Below are positions 8,864-18,972 of a DNA stretch of 64,000 nt, piece by piece. The position numbers and the translations under genes were made by a program. The notes beneath the pieces were generated by a model. It worked only from the letters and a program-made list of their open reading frames with translations, searched no databases and was not told the DNA's origin. Source of the stretch: Qipengyuania sp. JC766 (GTDB lineage Bacteria > Pseudomonadota > Alphaproteobacteria > Sphingomonadales > Sphingomonadaceae); contig NZ_JBFEFL010000001.1 in the NCBI RefSeq assembly GCF_040717445.1, positions 1,684,001 to 1,748,000 on the forward strand, read 5' to 3'. The number at the start of each line of letters is the position of its first letter. Position 1 is the stretch's first letter.

Positions 8864-10608
8864 GCCTTTGCTCTCCCGGTCATCGGCACGACTGTGCGTT
8901 TCTCCATGTGACTGCGCATCTTTTCGAGTATTTCGTCGCGCGGCCCGAAGTCGGCCACTGCCCCGTCTTCCAGCACGAGCAATTTCTCGGCCGTGGAAAG
9001 GATGGCCGCGCGGTGCGCGACGATCATGATCGCCGCACGGTCGAGCCTGGCGGCCGCGACCGCCCGGACGAGCGCCTGCTCCCCTTCGGAATCGAGCGCC
9101 GAATTGGGCTCGTCCAGGACGATGAGTTTCGGCTTGCCGAACAGGGCTCTCGCCAAAGCGATCCGCTGCGCCTGGCCGGTCGACAGGCGATGATGCGCGT
9201 CTCCGATCATCGTGTCGTAGCCGCGCGGTAAGTGGAGGATCATCTCGTGGACACCCGCCCGGGTCGCCGCGTTGACCACGGCGGCATCGATCGATCCCTG
9301 GAAGGTCTCCTCCGTCGCGAAGCGCGAGATGTTCTCGGCCACGGTCCCTGCCAGAAGCTGGCTGTCCTGCGGCAGGTAGCCGACATGCGTGGCGAGGAGA
9401 TCCGGGTCCCAGTCGTTGTAACGCGCGCCATCGATCCGGATCTCCCCCAGATCGGGCGCTAGAGCCCCGGCGACGATTCGTGCCAGCGTACTTTTTCCGG
9501 CGCCGGAAGGACCGATCACGCCGACGATCTCGCCCGGCGTCAATTCGGCGCAGACGTTGCGCAGCAGGATGGCATTCCCATCGGGACTGCGCACGGTGAC
9601 ATGGTCGAGGCAGACGGCGCCCAGCGGGGGAGGCAGGGCGGTACGCTCACGATCCCCCTCCTCGGCTTCTTCCATGAGCGTGCCGAGGCTTGCGAGCGCC
9701 TGCCGCGCCTGCGTGATGGCGGCCCACTGCGCGACGAGCTGCTCGATCGGCTGAAGGGCGCGGTTCAGCAGCACGGAGGCGGCGATGATCGCACCGATCG
9801 AAATCTGTCCGTTGATCGCGAGCCAGGCGCCTGCGCCCAATGCCGCGGATTGCATGAACATGCGGAAGAATTTGACCCGCGCGCTGTAGCCGCTGCTGAG
9901 GAACTGGACGTCCGTCTGCGCGTGAAGTCCCGCTTCGCGCTCTCGCAATTGCCGTTGCACCATGGCCCGGCGCATGCCGAGCGTGCGGATTATCTCTGCA
10001 TGGCCGAGCGCATTTTCCTGCTCCGCATAGGCTCTCGAGCTCGCCGCATGCGCGCGTTCCGCCAGCGGTTTCGTGCGCCGCTCGTTGGCGATCGCCAGTC
10101 CCGCCAGGATCGCGATGCCGACGAGAACCAGCCCGCCCAGAAGCGGGTGAATGAGGAACGCCACGGCGAAATAGACCGGCGTCCAGGGCGTATCGAACAA
10201 CGCCATCATCGCCTGCCCGCCGAACGCCTGGCGCAGCGTGTCGAATTCCCGCATGGCCTGCCGCGCCTTGTCGCTCTCGTGCTTCTGCCGGCCCAGCAGG
10301 CGGTCCATGATGCGGCCGGCGAGCAGACGGTTGAGACGAAGGGAAGCGCGCATCATGAGGCGCGAGCGAACGGCATCGAGCCCGGTGAGCGTCGCCAGCG
10401 CGACAGCAACGACCACCGTCAGCCAGACGAGGGTCGCAGTACCGGCCGTCGGCACGACACGGTCGTAAACCTGCATCATGTAGATGGTCGGCGCGAGATA
10501 CAGGATGTTGACCAGCGCGCTGAAGCCGGCGGCCAGCATCATGTGCTGCCGGCATGCCTTGACCGCGGGGCCCAGGCTCGGCGGCACTTCTGTCAGAAAG
10601 AGTTTCAT
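8860..10608 (-). CDS. Type I secretion ABC transporter, permease/ATPase (PrtD family)
   Basis: Inner-membrane exporter half-transporter of 582 residues. The N-terminal half has about six membrane helices (for example FSALVNILYLAPTIYMMQVY, and LLGGLVLVGIAILAGLAIA). The C-terminal half is an ABC ATPase with Walker A GPSGAGKST at residues 366-374, signature LSTGQ, Walker B KLIVLDEP and a switch His in VAHR. There is no N-terminal C39 peptidase or C39-like domain, so it is the protease/RTX-exporting PrtD subtype rather than a bacteriocin exporter. A GGGGA Shine-Dalgarno precedes the ATG by 7 bases. It begins 81 bases after the stop of the 2760-residue RTX peroxidase and overlaps the adaptor gene by 4 bases, so the three are probably transcribed together. 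Confidence 0.95.
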   Translation of the reverse strand: MKLFLTEVPPSLGPAVKACRQHMMLAAGFSALVNILYLAPTIYMMQVYDRVVPTAGTATLVWLTVVVAVALATLTGLDAVRSRLMMRASLRLNRLLAGRIMDRLLGRQKHESDKARQAMREFDTLRQAFGGQAMMALFDTPWTPVYFAVAFLIHPLLGGLVLVGIAILAGLAIANERRTKPLAERAHAASSRAYAEQENALGHAEIIRTLGMRRAMVQRQLREREAGLHAQTDVQFLSSGYSARVKFFRMFMQSAALGAGAWLAINGQISIGAIIAASVLLNRALQPIEQLVAQWAAITQARQALASLGTLMEEAEEGDRERTALPPPLGAVCLDHVTVRSPDGNAILLRNVCAELTPGEIVGVIGPSGAGKSTLARIVAGALAPDLGEIRIDGARYNDWDPDLLATHVGYLPQDSQLLAGTVAENISRFATEETFQGSIDAAVVNAATRAGVHEMILHLPRGYDTMIGDAHHRLSTGQAQRIALARALFGKPKLIVLDEPNSALDSEGEQALVRAVAAARLDRAAIMIVAHRAAILSTAEKLLVLEDGAVADFGPRDEILEKMRSHMEKRTVVPMTGRAKA

Positions 10609-10689
10609 CGCATGGTCCCCAATTCCATTCGAATGTCGATCCAGGTGCCGACGGCCCGATCGGGAGAACGGGGCGCCGGCACGCCCATC

Positions 10690-13600
10690 TCAAAGCAGCA
10701 AGGCGTCGGAGAGCTCATCTCCATGGGGGTTCGACCAGTCCACTTCGAAATAGGCTTTCGTAATCTCGCAAGAGAGGCCCATCGGCGAAGCTGACGGTGC
10801 GATCCCGCCGTCCAGCAGTCCGGGTTGGACCCCCGCGCTGAACCGGCTGCCCAGGAATTCCGAGCTGAACCCGTCGACGCTGTCTGGCCGGACCATGTGC
10901 GAGCGGAAGTCGAACATCTGGGCGTTCATGAAGTCGAACCCGGCCGGCCCGGCCGCCGTCGAACCCGCAGTGTCGCCCGCCACGGCCTCGACCAGCTCGG
11001 ACAGCGTGTCCGCGATCTGCGTCGGCAACGCCATGCTTCCCGAAGGCGCGCTCGGGGTTGCCGCGGTCTCTGCCATCTGGAAGCTCGACTGCCCTAGGGT
11101 ATCCGCCGAGACGCCTCGCAGCAGCATGGTCTGCGATCCGACCGTGATGGCCGTGTCCGCGCCCTGCTGGACGATCAGGACGTCGGTAGCGAAACCGGCG
11201 GCCGTGACGCCGAGATGGCTCAGGTCGATCCGGTCTTCCCCGACCGCGAAGTCGAGCACCTCGTCGTCACCGCCGAAGACGAAGACGTCGTCGCCCGATC
11301 CGCCGCGCAGGCTGTCGTCGCCCGCCCCGCCGTCGAGGATATCGTCGCCCGATCCTCCCTCGAGCACATCGTCGCCCGCTCCGCCTTCCAGCACATCGTC
11401 GCCCGATCCGCCTTTCAGCGTGTCGTCGCCCTCGCCACCGGACAGGACGTCGTCGCCGGACCCGCCGCGCAGGACGTCGTCGCCGGCTCCGCCTTCGATG
11501 ACATCATCGGACGATCCCCCGACCAGGACATCGTTTCCGGAGCTTCCCGGCATCGGACCGCTGCCGGAACCGGTGTCGGTTGGCGGGGGCGTGACGACGG
11601 GCGTGTCGTCCCCGCCGCCGGTGCCTTCGCCGGACGTATCGTCTTCGTCATCGTCCGAGCCGGCGGAATGATCATCATCATCATCGCCCTCGTCGTCATC
11701 GTCGACCGGCGGCATCTGCGAAACATCCTGGAACACGTTGTCCGGCAGATCGGTGAGCCCCGTATTGCGCTCGATGATCTTGGAGAAGGACGCGACATTG
11801 TCCGCGAACAGCTGGTCGTCGAAGACTTCCAGATAGTACAGCCTGTCACCATGCTGCAGCCGGTCGAGCTGCTCCAGGAAGATGTAGCCGAAGGTCGAAC
11901 CGAGCTGGCCCTTACGGGGCTTCTCGGCCAGTCCGCCGATCCACAGGTCCATCGTGTCGAACCCTTCGGGGTAGGCCTGCTGCAGCTGAGCGATCAGTTC
12001 GTCGGACAGGTCGTTGCGCGTCTGGAAATCCTCCCAGCCCGTGTATGGCCGCAGGCTCGCATCGCCGGTGCTTTCGAACAGCTGCGCCCGCACGTCGTTG
12101 AACGGCGCGACGCCCATGTCCCTTCCGCGGAAGATGTTGAGTGCCGCGAGGTCGAGGGGCCGGCCCACAAGCTGGTTGCGAAGCGCGTTGACCATGTCGA
12201 CGTCGATCGCCTGGTGCAGGTCCGCGATCGCGCCTGCCAGCAGACCGTCGACGCCCAGTTGCCCGACCTTGTCGGGACGAAGGAAGGCATCGACCAGCGA
12301 CAGGCGGGAAATCACACCATCGCTGCCGACATATCCCAGGTCTTCGTTCAGCATGGAATGGCCGAAGCGATAGGCGGCCTGCGCGAATTCGACGGAAATC
12401 GAGGAGTCCACCGTCGGATCGTATGCCTCGAACCCGTGCTCCGGATCGCCTTCGCCGAGGCCGCCCGCCATGGCCGTGGCGAACTCGGTGAACACTACCT
12501 GCTGGTACTCGGCGATGTTCATCATCCGCGCGGCCTGGAAGTATTCCTCCTCGGTCCAGCTGCCGTTGGTCTGCTCCTTCAGCGTGTCGACCCACCAGTT
12601 GTGATTGCGCGCCCAGATCGTGTGGATCGAGGTGAGCATCACGTTCTCGTTGAGGCGACCGTCGCCGGCCACGTAATAATGGCCGATCGCATCCAGATCG
12701 AGCACCGGTTCCGCCTGGTCGGGCAGTGTGACGAAGACGGGAATGAAGTCGATCAGCAGAGGCTGGCCCGTGCCGTCGAAATTCTGCACGTCTTCGGCGG
12801 TCAGTTCGTCCCCGCCGGTCATGATCCGGTAGTTCTCCCGGATATCGTTCAGGGTCGGGAGAAGGCCGCGCCCGGTCGCATCGGTCGCCCCGGTCAGGAG
12901 GTAGGCCGACTGGCTGGGCTGCCCGTCATCGCCGACATCCCAACGCCGCAGCACATCGGTGATCGCCTCGTGCGAACCATAGGCCTGGTTCTGGTCCACG
13001 AAGGGAGAGGCGTGGTTGACGTATTGCGCGGCAATTTCGTCGCCGTTGTTTGGAATGCCGTCAGGATCGATGCCCGTCCCTTCGAGGATGTTGGAACGCG
13101 GCGCACTGATCGGAAAGCCCGGCGTTCCGATCGCGACGCTGCCGGGTAGCCCCTTCGCCACGAAATCCAGCCCGTGATCGAAATACTGTCCGAAGAAGGT
13201 CAGGAGGGCAGACCCGCCGAACGCGTTGGGAATGCTTTCCTCCGTCCCGTCTCCGTCATTGTCCTGATTGGAAACGATGTCGGAAATTTCGCGAGGCGTG
13301 AGCGCGGTTTCCCTGATGCCCGACGCGCCGTCCGTGTAATGCGCTTCGGTCAGGCGGATGAAGGGCTGGTCGGCATTGCCGTAGAGCGGATTGTCGACAT
13401 TGTTTCCGAAGCCCGACGCATCCCGGATCATCCCGCTCTCGATCAGGTCGAGCAGGTCTTCCAGGTCTTCCGCGTCGAGGAAGCTTCCCCGCGTGCCCGG
13501 GCCGTACTCGTCGTCCCGGTCGTCATCGTCGTCGCTCCGGCGCGAGACGACGCCTTCGGCGCTCCGCTGCAGGTCGGCTGCGGACATCGTCGTGCCGTCC

Positions 13601-16600
13601 GCGAACTCCACGCTGTCCTGCGGGCGCAGGTCGCCGACGAGCCGGTCGTCACCGCCATGGCTCTTGAAAACCACGCGGTGATCGGACGCCAGGCCGGCTA
13701 TGTCGACCGTATCGCCGGCTGCCGAACCTTCCAGCGTGATCGTGCTGTAGGCGAGGCTGGTCCCGGTGAAGTCGCCGACGATCACGAACGTGTCGCCCCC
13801 GCCCTTCCCGTCGATCACGATCTCTTCGGTGCCGAGCACTTCCGCTGCGATTACGCCGTTGCGCACGATCACGATCTCGGTCACGGCACGCACCCCGCTG
13901 AAACCAGCGGCGAGCGCGGAAGCACGGTCGTAGATGCCGAATGTCTCCGCGCCGGCATCGCCATGCAGCAGGACGGTATCGGTACCGCCTCCGCCGACCA
14001 TCACGTCGCGACCGTCTCCGACCCGCCAGAACATGGTGTCGGACCCGGCCTGACCCCTGAGAAAGTCGTTACCGGAGCCTCCGGTCAGGATGTCGCTGCC
14101 GGCCCCGCCGCGAAGATCGTCACGCGCAGCCCCGGCCTGGCCTATGAGCAGGTCGGAGCCGCCGGTGCCGGTCAGGATACCGCCGCCGCTATCGGCCGAG
14201 ATCAGCAGGTGATCGGCATCGGCGAATGCGAGCCGTTCGATGCCCGTAAGCGTATCGGTCCCTTCGCTTCCAACAAGGTCGGTCGCGGTCAGATTGCCAG
14301 CACCGTTCAGGCCGAACGCAAAATCGAACACGCTGCCGGCAAAGGCCGCCGTATCGATCCCACCGCCGCCATTGAGCTGGTCGTTGCCGCCATTGCCGGT
14401 GAGGGTGTTGAAGGCCCCGTTGCCGTTCGCGACATCGTCGCCTTCGGTGCCGACGAAGTTCGGCTCTGCCGCGCTAGCCGTCCAGAGGTCGCCGACAGGC
14501 CCGACGGCTTGCGACGCCAGTTGTTCGACGGCCCCGATGCTGTCGGTGTAACTGACCAGCACGCGCAGAGACTGGCCGGGCATCGCCTCGCCCGGAGTGA
14601 AGGTCGCGCCGGTTCCCCCTTCCGCGGCGGGAATATCGACCCAGGTCGCACCTTGGTCGGCGGAGACCTGCCACTGGAAGGCAAACGTGCCCAGCCCGTC
14701 TTCGTCCGCAATGCTGCTTGTATCGACCGACAGGACGAAACCTTCGGTCGGCGTCGTGTCGGTAATGACCGGGAGCCCGGTCGGCGCGACATTGAGATAC
14801 GGAATCGTGCTAACCGTCTGGTCGCGGAACTGCAGCCATTCGATGCCCGACACCCGGTCCACACCGTCGGAAAGTCGCACTGCGCCGGTAGCCGGATCGA
14901 TGATTCCGTCGGTCACGGTCACGTGGCGGACGGTGAGCGTTCCATCGCCGTTCGGTGTGATCTCGTAATTGGCGAAATCGTCGAAAAAGATGGCCGTGTC
15001 CTGATCGCCCGCATGACCATCGTCCACGATCTCCCGGACGATGTGCATTTGGGAAGGCTTGACCGCGCCCGAGAGCAGGTGGGTGGTCAGCGGCTTGGTC
15101 ACCCCGTCGATCGTCACCGTGTCCTTCAGGCTGGTGACGGTTGCGATCTCCGTCGTGCCCCCGGCTTCGGTGATGCTGATGCGCACGTGCAGGCGATGGT
15201 CGCCGTCAATGAAATCGTTGCCGCCACGGCCTTCCAGCATGTCGCTGCCGCCGCCACCCATCAGGATGTTGCCCGTTGCGAACACGACCTCGTCATCCGG
15301 CGCGTCTCCGCGCGGGGCAAGGCCGAGAGCTTCGCGAAGCCCCGCGATCCTGTCGACACCGGCCTGCGTCAATTCGTGGCCGGTCATGTCCAGTTCCGGC
15401 GTGACTTCGGCAAGGTCCGGCGCGCCGCGGTCGTCGCCGCGAAGCACGTCGTCGTGATCCGAACCCGACAGGGCTTCTGTCGCGTCGAAGCGGTTGCGCA
15501 GGATATCCGCCGCTTCCGTCGTGAAAATCTTGATCGTCAGGTCGGAATTCGCCGCGATCCCGCTGCCCTGATGGCTGGCCCAGTCGAAACCGAGCATGCC
15601 TTCGTTGCGCATGACGCTTTCGCCCTGCACCATGATATCATCGCCGGACTCGGCATCGAAATCGTGCTCGTCGTTCCCGGCGAACATGACGTCGTGACCG
15701 ACAATCGTGGAATTGAAGAACAGTTCGGAGTTGTCGCCGGCAGTGGTGTCGAAACCGCCGCCCGCTTCGATCCAGTCGTCGCCTTCGTTGCCCAGCAGGA
15801 AGTCGGCATCGTCGCCGCCCAGGATGAAATCGTCGCCTTCACCGCCGAAGACCTCGGTTGCGTCGACGCCGACGATGAAGGCGTCCTTGCCCCGGCCACC
15901 CATGAGCACGTCGAGGCCGTTGGAATTGGCAATGACGTCGTCGCCATCCTCGCCCTTGATGAAGTCGCCCGAATCTCCGCTGTCGGTGATGATATCGTTC
16001 CCGGCGCCCCCGATGATCAGGTCGACGCCGTGACCGCCTTCGATGCGGTCGTCGCCGCCGCCGCCCCAGATGCCGTCGTCACCCCCGCCGGCGATGATGA
16101 TGTCGTTTCCTTCGGTCCCGTTGATCGTCGTGTGGTCGGCCCCGTTGAACTGCAGGAAATTGCTGTCCGGGCCGAGCGTGTTCGGATTGTCACGCCGCAC
16201 CGCCGAAATGCCCAGCGCCGCGAGCACGGCATTCTCCTGCACGGGATCGGGCTGGATTTGCTTCGAGGGATCGACATGCAGGACGTAGTCCGCAAGCGTG
16301 AAGGAATCGACGTGCGAATGATAGTTTAGGATATCGTCCGCCGTTCCGCGGATGCCGTCCGGACCCGGAAGGGTCTGGTCGGTGTTGGCCATGATCATCT
16401 TGGAAAAAGCGTTGTTTTCCAGCTCGTTGAGCAGATTCATGCCCTGCGTGCGTGACAGGTAGTAGAAGCGGTCGTTGTCCTGCAGGTTCTCCATCTGGGC
16501 TTCGAAGACCGCGTTGAAGGTCGACCCCAGGAAACCGCCGAAGGCCATCGGACGCTCGGCAAGGCCGCCGACCCACATGTCGATGTCGTTGACGCCGGTT

Positions 16601-18972
16601 TCGGCCGCGGGTCCGTTCAGGAAAGCGAGCCGTGCCGAGCGTTCCTCGAACGTTTCGTTCTCGGTACCCAGCACGAGCAACGTGGCCGCATCACGCCGCG
16701 CTTCGACATTGTTGCCGGCATCGAGGATGGACTGGTGCGTCCCGTAAGCGGCGATGAAATTGATCACCGACATCGGGTTCTTCAGGTTCTCGGCGAAATC
16801 GACCCAGCTCGTGTAAGGCGTCAGGAAGGTCGATCCGGTGGCGTCGAACAACTGCTCGCGCGCATCGTTCAGCGTGGGCATGCCCGTTTCGCGGCCACGC
16901 GCGATGTTGATCGCGGCGAGGTCCAGCGGCAGGCCCAGCAGATTGTTGCGCAAGGCATCGGTGACGAACTCGTCGATGTGGTTGCCATGCTCGAGATTGA
17001 GGCCGCGGAAGATGGCTCCGGCGGCCTGCTCTGCCGTCAGCCGCCCATCGAGGTCATAGTCGACCGGGTTGAGGAAGGCCTCGATCAGCCCCGTGGACTG
17101 GCCCCATTCCGCCAGGTCCTGGACCAGCGTCGCATTGCCGTTCTCGTCATAGGTGACCGGCCGCCCTTCCTCGTCGAGGAACAGGCGCGTCACATCCTCG
17201 GTCAGCATCGAGTGTCCGAAGCGGTAGACCACATGCGCGAACTCGGCGAAAATGGCCGGGTCAATATCGGTTATGCTGTTGAACACGAACGGATCGATGT
17301 TCGGCTGTAGGCGCCGTCCGAACTCCTCGAAAACGAGATGCTGGTACTGCATCTCCGTGGCGAATTTGGCGACCTGGAAGAGCCGCTCTCCGTTCCAGTC
17401 CAGGCTTTCCGCCTGCATCGCGATCTGCGCATCGCTCAGGCCGGAAAGGGCGTCCGCTTCCGCCTGGGAGATCGCGATATCCAGCCATTCATTGATGAAT
17501 GCCGCATCGCCGGATTTCAGTATCTCTACCTTGTTGGCCTCGACCTGCCGATTGTGTTCGGAATGGAAAACGTGGTGGACGGCGGTCAGGCCGATATTCT
17601 CGTTGCCGCGCCCGTCGCCCGTCACGAAATGCCTGTCGAGCAGCTCGTTATCATATTCCTGATTGCGACCATTCGTCGAAGCAACCTCGTTCCCGGTTTC
17701 ACTGTCCGCGTCCGCGACCAGGTTGCCGTTCTGGAACACCGGCGCAGCGCTGTGCGCGATATCGTCGAGGAAAGCATGCGACGTCCGGACGGGAACGACA
17801 GCACCTTCAGGTCCGGTTTCTCCCGCCAGTCCCAGCATGAGCGTGACCGGGGCGTCGGGCGTGCCGCTGACGACAATGTCGTCGGTCGTGTTCGGGATCC
17901 CGTCGTCGCCAAGCCCGATGATGACCTGCGCGAAGCCGTTTTCGTCCGGGATGAAATTGCCGTAGGGGTCGCTACGCAAAAGCGGAATTGCGCCGACATC
18001 CTTGTCGGTCAGCTCGATCCCCAGCAACTCGCGTGCCTGCAGCTTGACATCCGCCCAGGTCGCCAGGCCCCCGTTGCTTCCTTCGAGAAGGTGACCGGTC
18101 GCTTGCGGGCGCCCGTCGACCATCTGGTATTCCCGCATGAATATCTGCTTCGACGCGTGCGAACCGTAGGTCTGGTTCTGATCCACGAACGGCGTCGTCG
18201 TATTCAGCGTCTCGCCATTCTCATCGACCTGCGCACGGGTCATGACCATGAAATTGGTATGGCCGCCTTCGACGTAGAGCGGATCGTCGGGCTGTAGCGG
18301 GATATAGACGCTGCCGTTTCCGCCCTTGGGAATGAGATCCAGCCCATGATCGAAGAATTGCCCGAAGAATGTCATCCACGCGTTGAAGGGTGCGGATAGG
18401 CCTTCGTCCGGGGCGGTATTCGGAATGACCAGGCTGTCGCCCTGCATGGTCAGCCCGTAATCCGCAGCCAGTGCTTCGAAGTCGTCGCGCGTGATCGTGC
18501 CCTGCTCGAAAGATGCCCATGCCGCATTCAGCGATTGAACGGCGGCCATCTGGTCGCTGTCGTAGCCGGTCTGCGTCAACGCTGCCGAAATGGCGGCTGG
18601 ATTGCCCGGCGTCTGGTCGACGATCAGGTTCGAGATCAGGCGCGGATCGATATCCGCCAGGCTGCCGCTCGATCCGTAATCGTTGTTCGTTACTGTCGGC
18701 GCCGGGCCGGGGCCGTCGGGATCGAAGCTGTCACCATCGGCCTCGTCCCGGTAATAGGACGCGAACATGCGCGGCAGGATCTGATCGGAGGCACCCCAGG
18801 TCTCGCGCCCTGCGACCAGATTGTTGAAGGTACCGTCAACCGTACGCAATCCGAACGGAAGGCGCGGATCCTCGATCAGTTCGCTCAAGGGCGTTCCAGC
18901 GGCATGCGCTTCCGCGATCTTGATCTGGCGAAGGATGAAGATGAGATCGTGCAGGTTGAGTTTGACGGCCAT
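10690..18972 (-). CDS. Giant secreted RTX-type protein with two animal heme peroxidase modules (MopA-like)
   Basis: Predicted extracellular peroxidase of 2760 residues. Module 1 (about 130-900) has distal Asp-His in FFGQFFDHGLD (His209), catalytic Arg455 and heme-linking-type Glu458 in GDGRGNEN, and proximal His587 in YRFGHSM. Module 2 (about 1850-2400) repeats the set: His1933, Arg2106, Glu2109 and His2205. Between them are calcium-binding GGxGxDxL-type repeats at about 950-1035, an Ig-like segment near 1400-1500 and more repeats near 1500-1660. An Asp-rich linker (about 2425-2455) precedes a dense nonapeptide array at about 2475-2580. The C-terminus (LSDALLL) is of the kind recognised by type I exporters, and no Sec signal is present. 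The start at 18972 has an AGGGGAAG ribosome site; a start 11 codons earlier is less likely. The architecture matches the Mn(II)-oxidising peroxidase MopA of Erythrobacter and Aurantimonas. That family function is established; activity here is inference. Halide oxidation is an alternative. Confidence 0.88.
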   Translation of the reverse strand: MAVKLNLHDLIFILRQIKIAEAHAAGTPLSELIEDPRLPFGLRTVDGTFNNLVAGRETWGASDQILPRMFASYYRDEADGDSFDPDGPGPAPTVTNNDYGSSGSLADIDPRLISNLIVDQTPGNPAAISAALTQTGYDSDQMAAVQSLNAAWASFEQGTITRDDFEALAADYGLTMQGDSLVIPNTAPDEGLSAPFNAWMTFFGQFFDHGLDLIPKGGNGSVYIPLQPDDPLYVEGGHTNFMVMTRAQVDENGETLNTTTPFVDQNQTYGSHASKQIFMREYQMVDGRPQATGHLLEGSNGGLATWADVKLQARELLGIELTDKDVGAIPLLRSDPYGNFIPDENGFAQVIIGLGDDGIPNTTDDIVVSGTPDAPVTLMLGLAGETGPEGAVVPVRTSHAFLDDIAHSAAPVFQNGNLVADADSETGNEVASTNGRNQEYDNELLDRHFVTGDGRGNENIGLTAVHHVFHSEHNRQVEANKVEILKSGDAAFINEWLDIAISQAEADALSGLSDAQIAMQAESLDWNGERLFQVAKFATEMQYQHLVFEEFGRRLQPNIDPFVFNSITDIDPAIFAEFAHVVYRFGHSMLTEDVTRLFLDEEGRPVTYDENGNATLVQDLAEWGQSTGLIEAFLNPVDYDLDGRLTAEQAAGAIFRGLNLEHGNHIDEFVTDALRNNLLGLPLDLAAINIARGRETGMPTLNDAREQLFDATGSTFLTPYTSWVDFAENLKNPMSVINFIAAYGTHQSILDAGNNVEARRDAATLLVLGTENETFEERSARLAFLNGPAAETGVNDIDMWVGGLAERPMAFGGFLGSTFNAVFEAQMENLQDNDRFYYLSRTQGMNLLNELENNAFSKMIMANTDQTLPGPDGIRGTADDILNYHSHVDSFTLADYVLHVDPSKQIQPDPVQENAVLAALGISAVRRDNPNTLGPDSNFLQFNGADHTTINGTEGNDIIIAGGGDDGIWGGGGDDRIEGGHGVDLIIGGAGNDIITDSGDSGDFIKGEDGDDVIANSNGLDVLMGGRGKDAFIVGVDATEVFGGEGDDFILGGDDADFLLGNEGDDWIEAGGGFDTTAGDNSELFFNSTIVGHDVMFAGNDEHDFDAESGDDIMVQGESVMRNEGMLGFDWASHQGSGIAANSDLTIKIFTTEAADILRNRFDATEALSGSDHDDVLRGDDRGAPDLAEVTPELDMTGHELTQAGVDRIAGLREALGLAPRGDAPDDEVVFATGNILMGGGGSDMLEGRGGNDFIDGDHRLHVRISITEAGGTTEIATVTSLKDTVTIDGVTKPLTTHLLSGAVKPSQMHIVREIVDDGHAGDQDTAIFFDDFANYEITPNGDGTLTVRHVTVTDGIIDPATGAVRLSDGVDRVSGIEWLQFRDQTVSTIPYLNVAPTGLPVITDTTPTEGFVLSVDTSSIADEDGLGTFAFQWQVSADQGATWVDIPAAEGGTGATFTPGEAMPGQSLRVLVSYTDSIGAVEQLASQAVGPVGDLWTASAAEPNFVGTEGDDVANGNGAFNTLTGNGGNDQLNGGGGIDTAAFAGSVFDFAFGLNGAGNLTATDLVGSEGTDTLTGIERLAFADADHLLISADSGGGILTGTGGSDLLIGQAGAARDDLRGGAGSDILTGGSGNDFLRGQAGSDTMFWRVGDGRDVMVGGGGTDTVLLHGDAGAETFGIYDRASALAAGFSGVRAVTEIVIVRNGVIAAEVLGTEEIVIDGKGGGDTFVIVGDFTGTSLAYSTITLEGSAAGDTVDIAGLASDHRVVFKSHGGDDRLVGDLRPQDSVEFADGTTMSAADLQRSAEGVVSRRSDDDDDRDDEYGPGTRGSFLDAEDLEDLLDLIESGMIRDASGFGNNVDNPLYGNADQPFIRLTEAHYTDGASGIRETALTPREISDIVSNQDNDGDGTEESIPNAFGGSALLTFFGQYFDHGLDFVAKGLPGSVAIGTPGFPISAPRSNILEGTGIDPDGIPNNGDEIAAQYVNHASPFVDQNQAYGSHEAITDVLRRWDVGDDGQPSQSAYLLTGATDATGRGLLPTLNDIRENYRIMTGGDELTAEDVQNFDGTGQPLLIDFIPVFVTLPDQAEPVLDLDAIGHYYVAGDGRLNENVMLTSIHTIWARNHNWWVDTLKEQTNGSWTEEEYFQAARMMNIAEYQQVVFTEFATAMAGGLGEGDPEHGFEAYDPTVDSSISVEFAQAAYRFGHSMLNEDLGYVGSDGVISRLSLVDAFLRPDKVGQLGVDGLLAGAIADLHQAIDVDMVNALRNQLVGRPLDLAALNIFRGRDMGVAPFNDVRAQLFESTGDASLRPYTGWEDFQTRNDLSDELIAQLQQAYPEGFDTMDLWIGGLAEKPRKGQLGSTFGYIFLEQLDRLQHGDRLYYLEVFDDQLFADNVASFSKIIERNTGLTDLPDNVFQDVSQMPPVDDDDEGDDDDDHSAGSDDDEDDTSGEGTGGGDDTPVVTPPPTDTGSGSGPMPGSSGNDVLVGGSSDDVIEGGAGDDVLRGGSGDDVLSGGEGDDTLKGGSGDDVLEGGAGDDVLEGGSGDDILDGGAGDDSLRGGSGDDVFVFGGDDEVLDFAVGEDRIDLSHLGVTAAGFATDVLIVQQGADTAITVGSQTMLLRGVSADTLGQSSFQMAETAATPSAPSGSMALPTQIADTLSELVEAVAGDTAGSTAAGPAGFDFMNAQMFDFRSHMVRPDSVDGFSSEFLGSRFSAGVQPGLLDGGIAPSASPMGLSCEITKAYFEVDWSNPHGDELSDALLL

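Noticed and set aside
11200-11560. Regular short repeats that could be mistaken for a CRISPR array
   Set aside because: They are codon repeats of the calcium-binding nonapeptide array, without constant repeat and variable spacer structure.
13174-16329. Long open frame of about 1050 codons on the plus strand, antisense to the peroxidase gene
   Set aside because: It is a by-product of the high GC and the repeated GGxGxD codons on the other strand; composition is Arg/Asp/Val-biased and no domain is visible.
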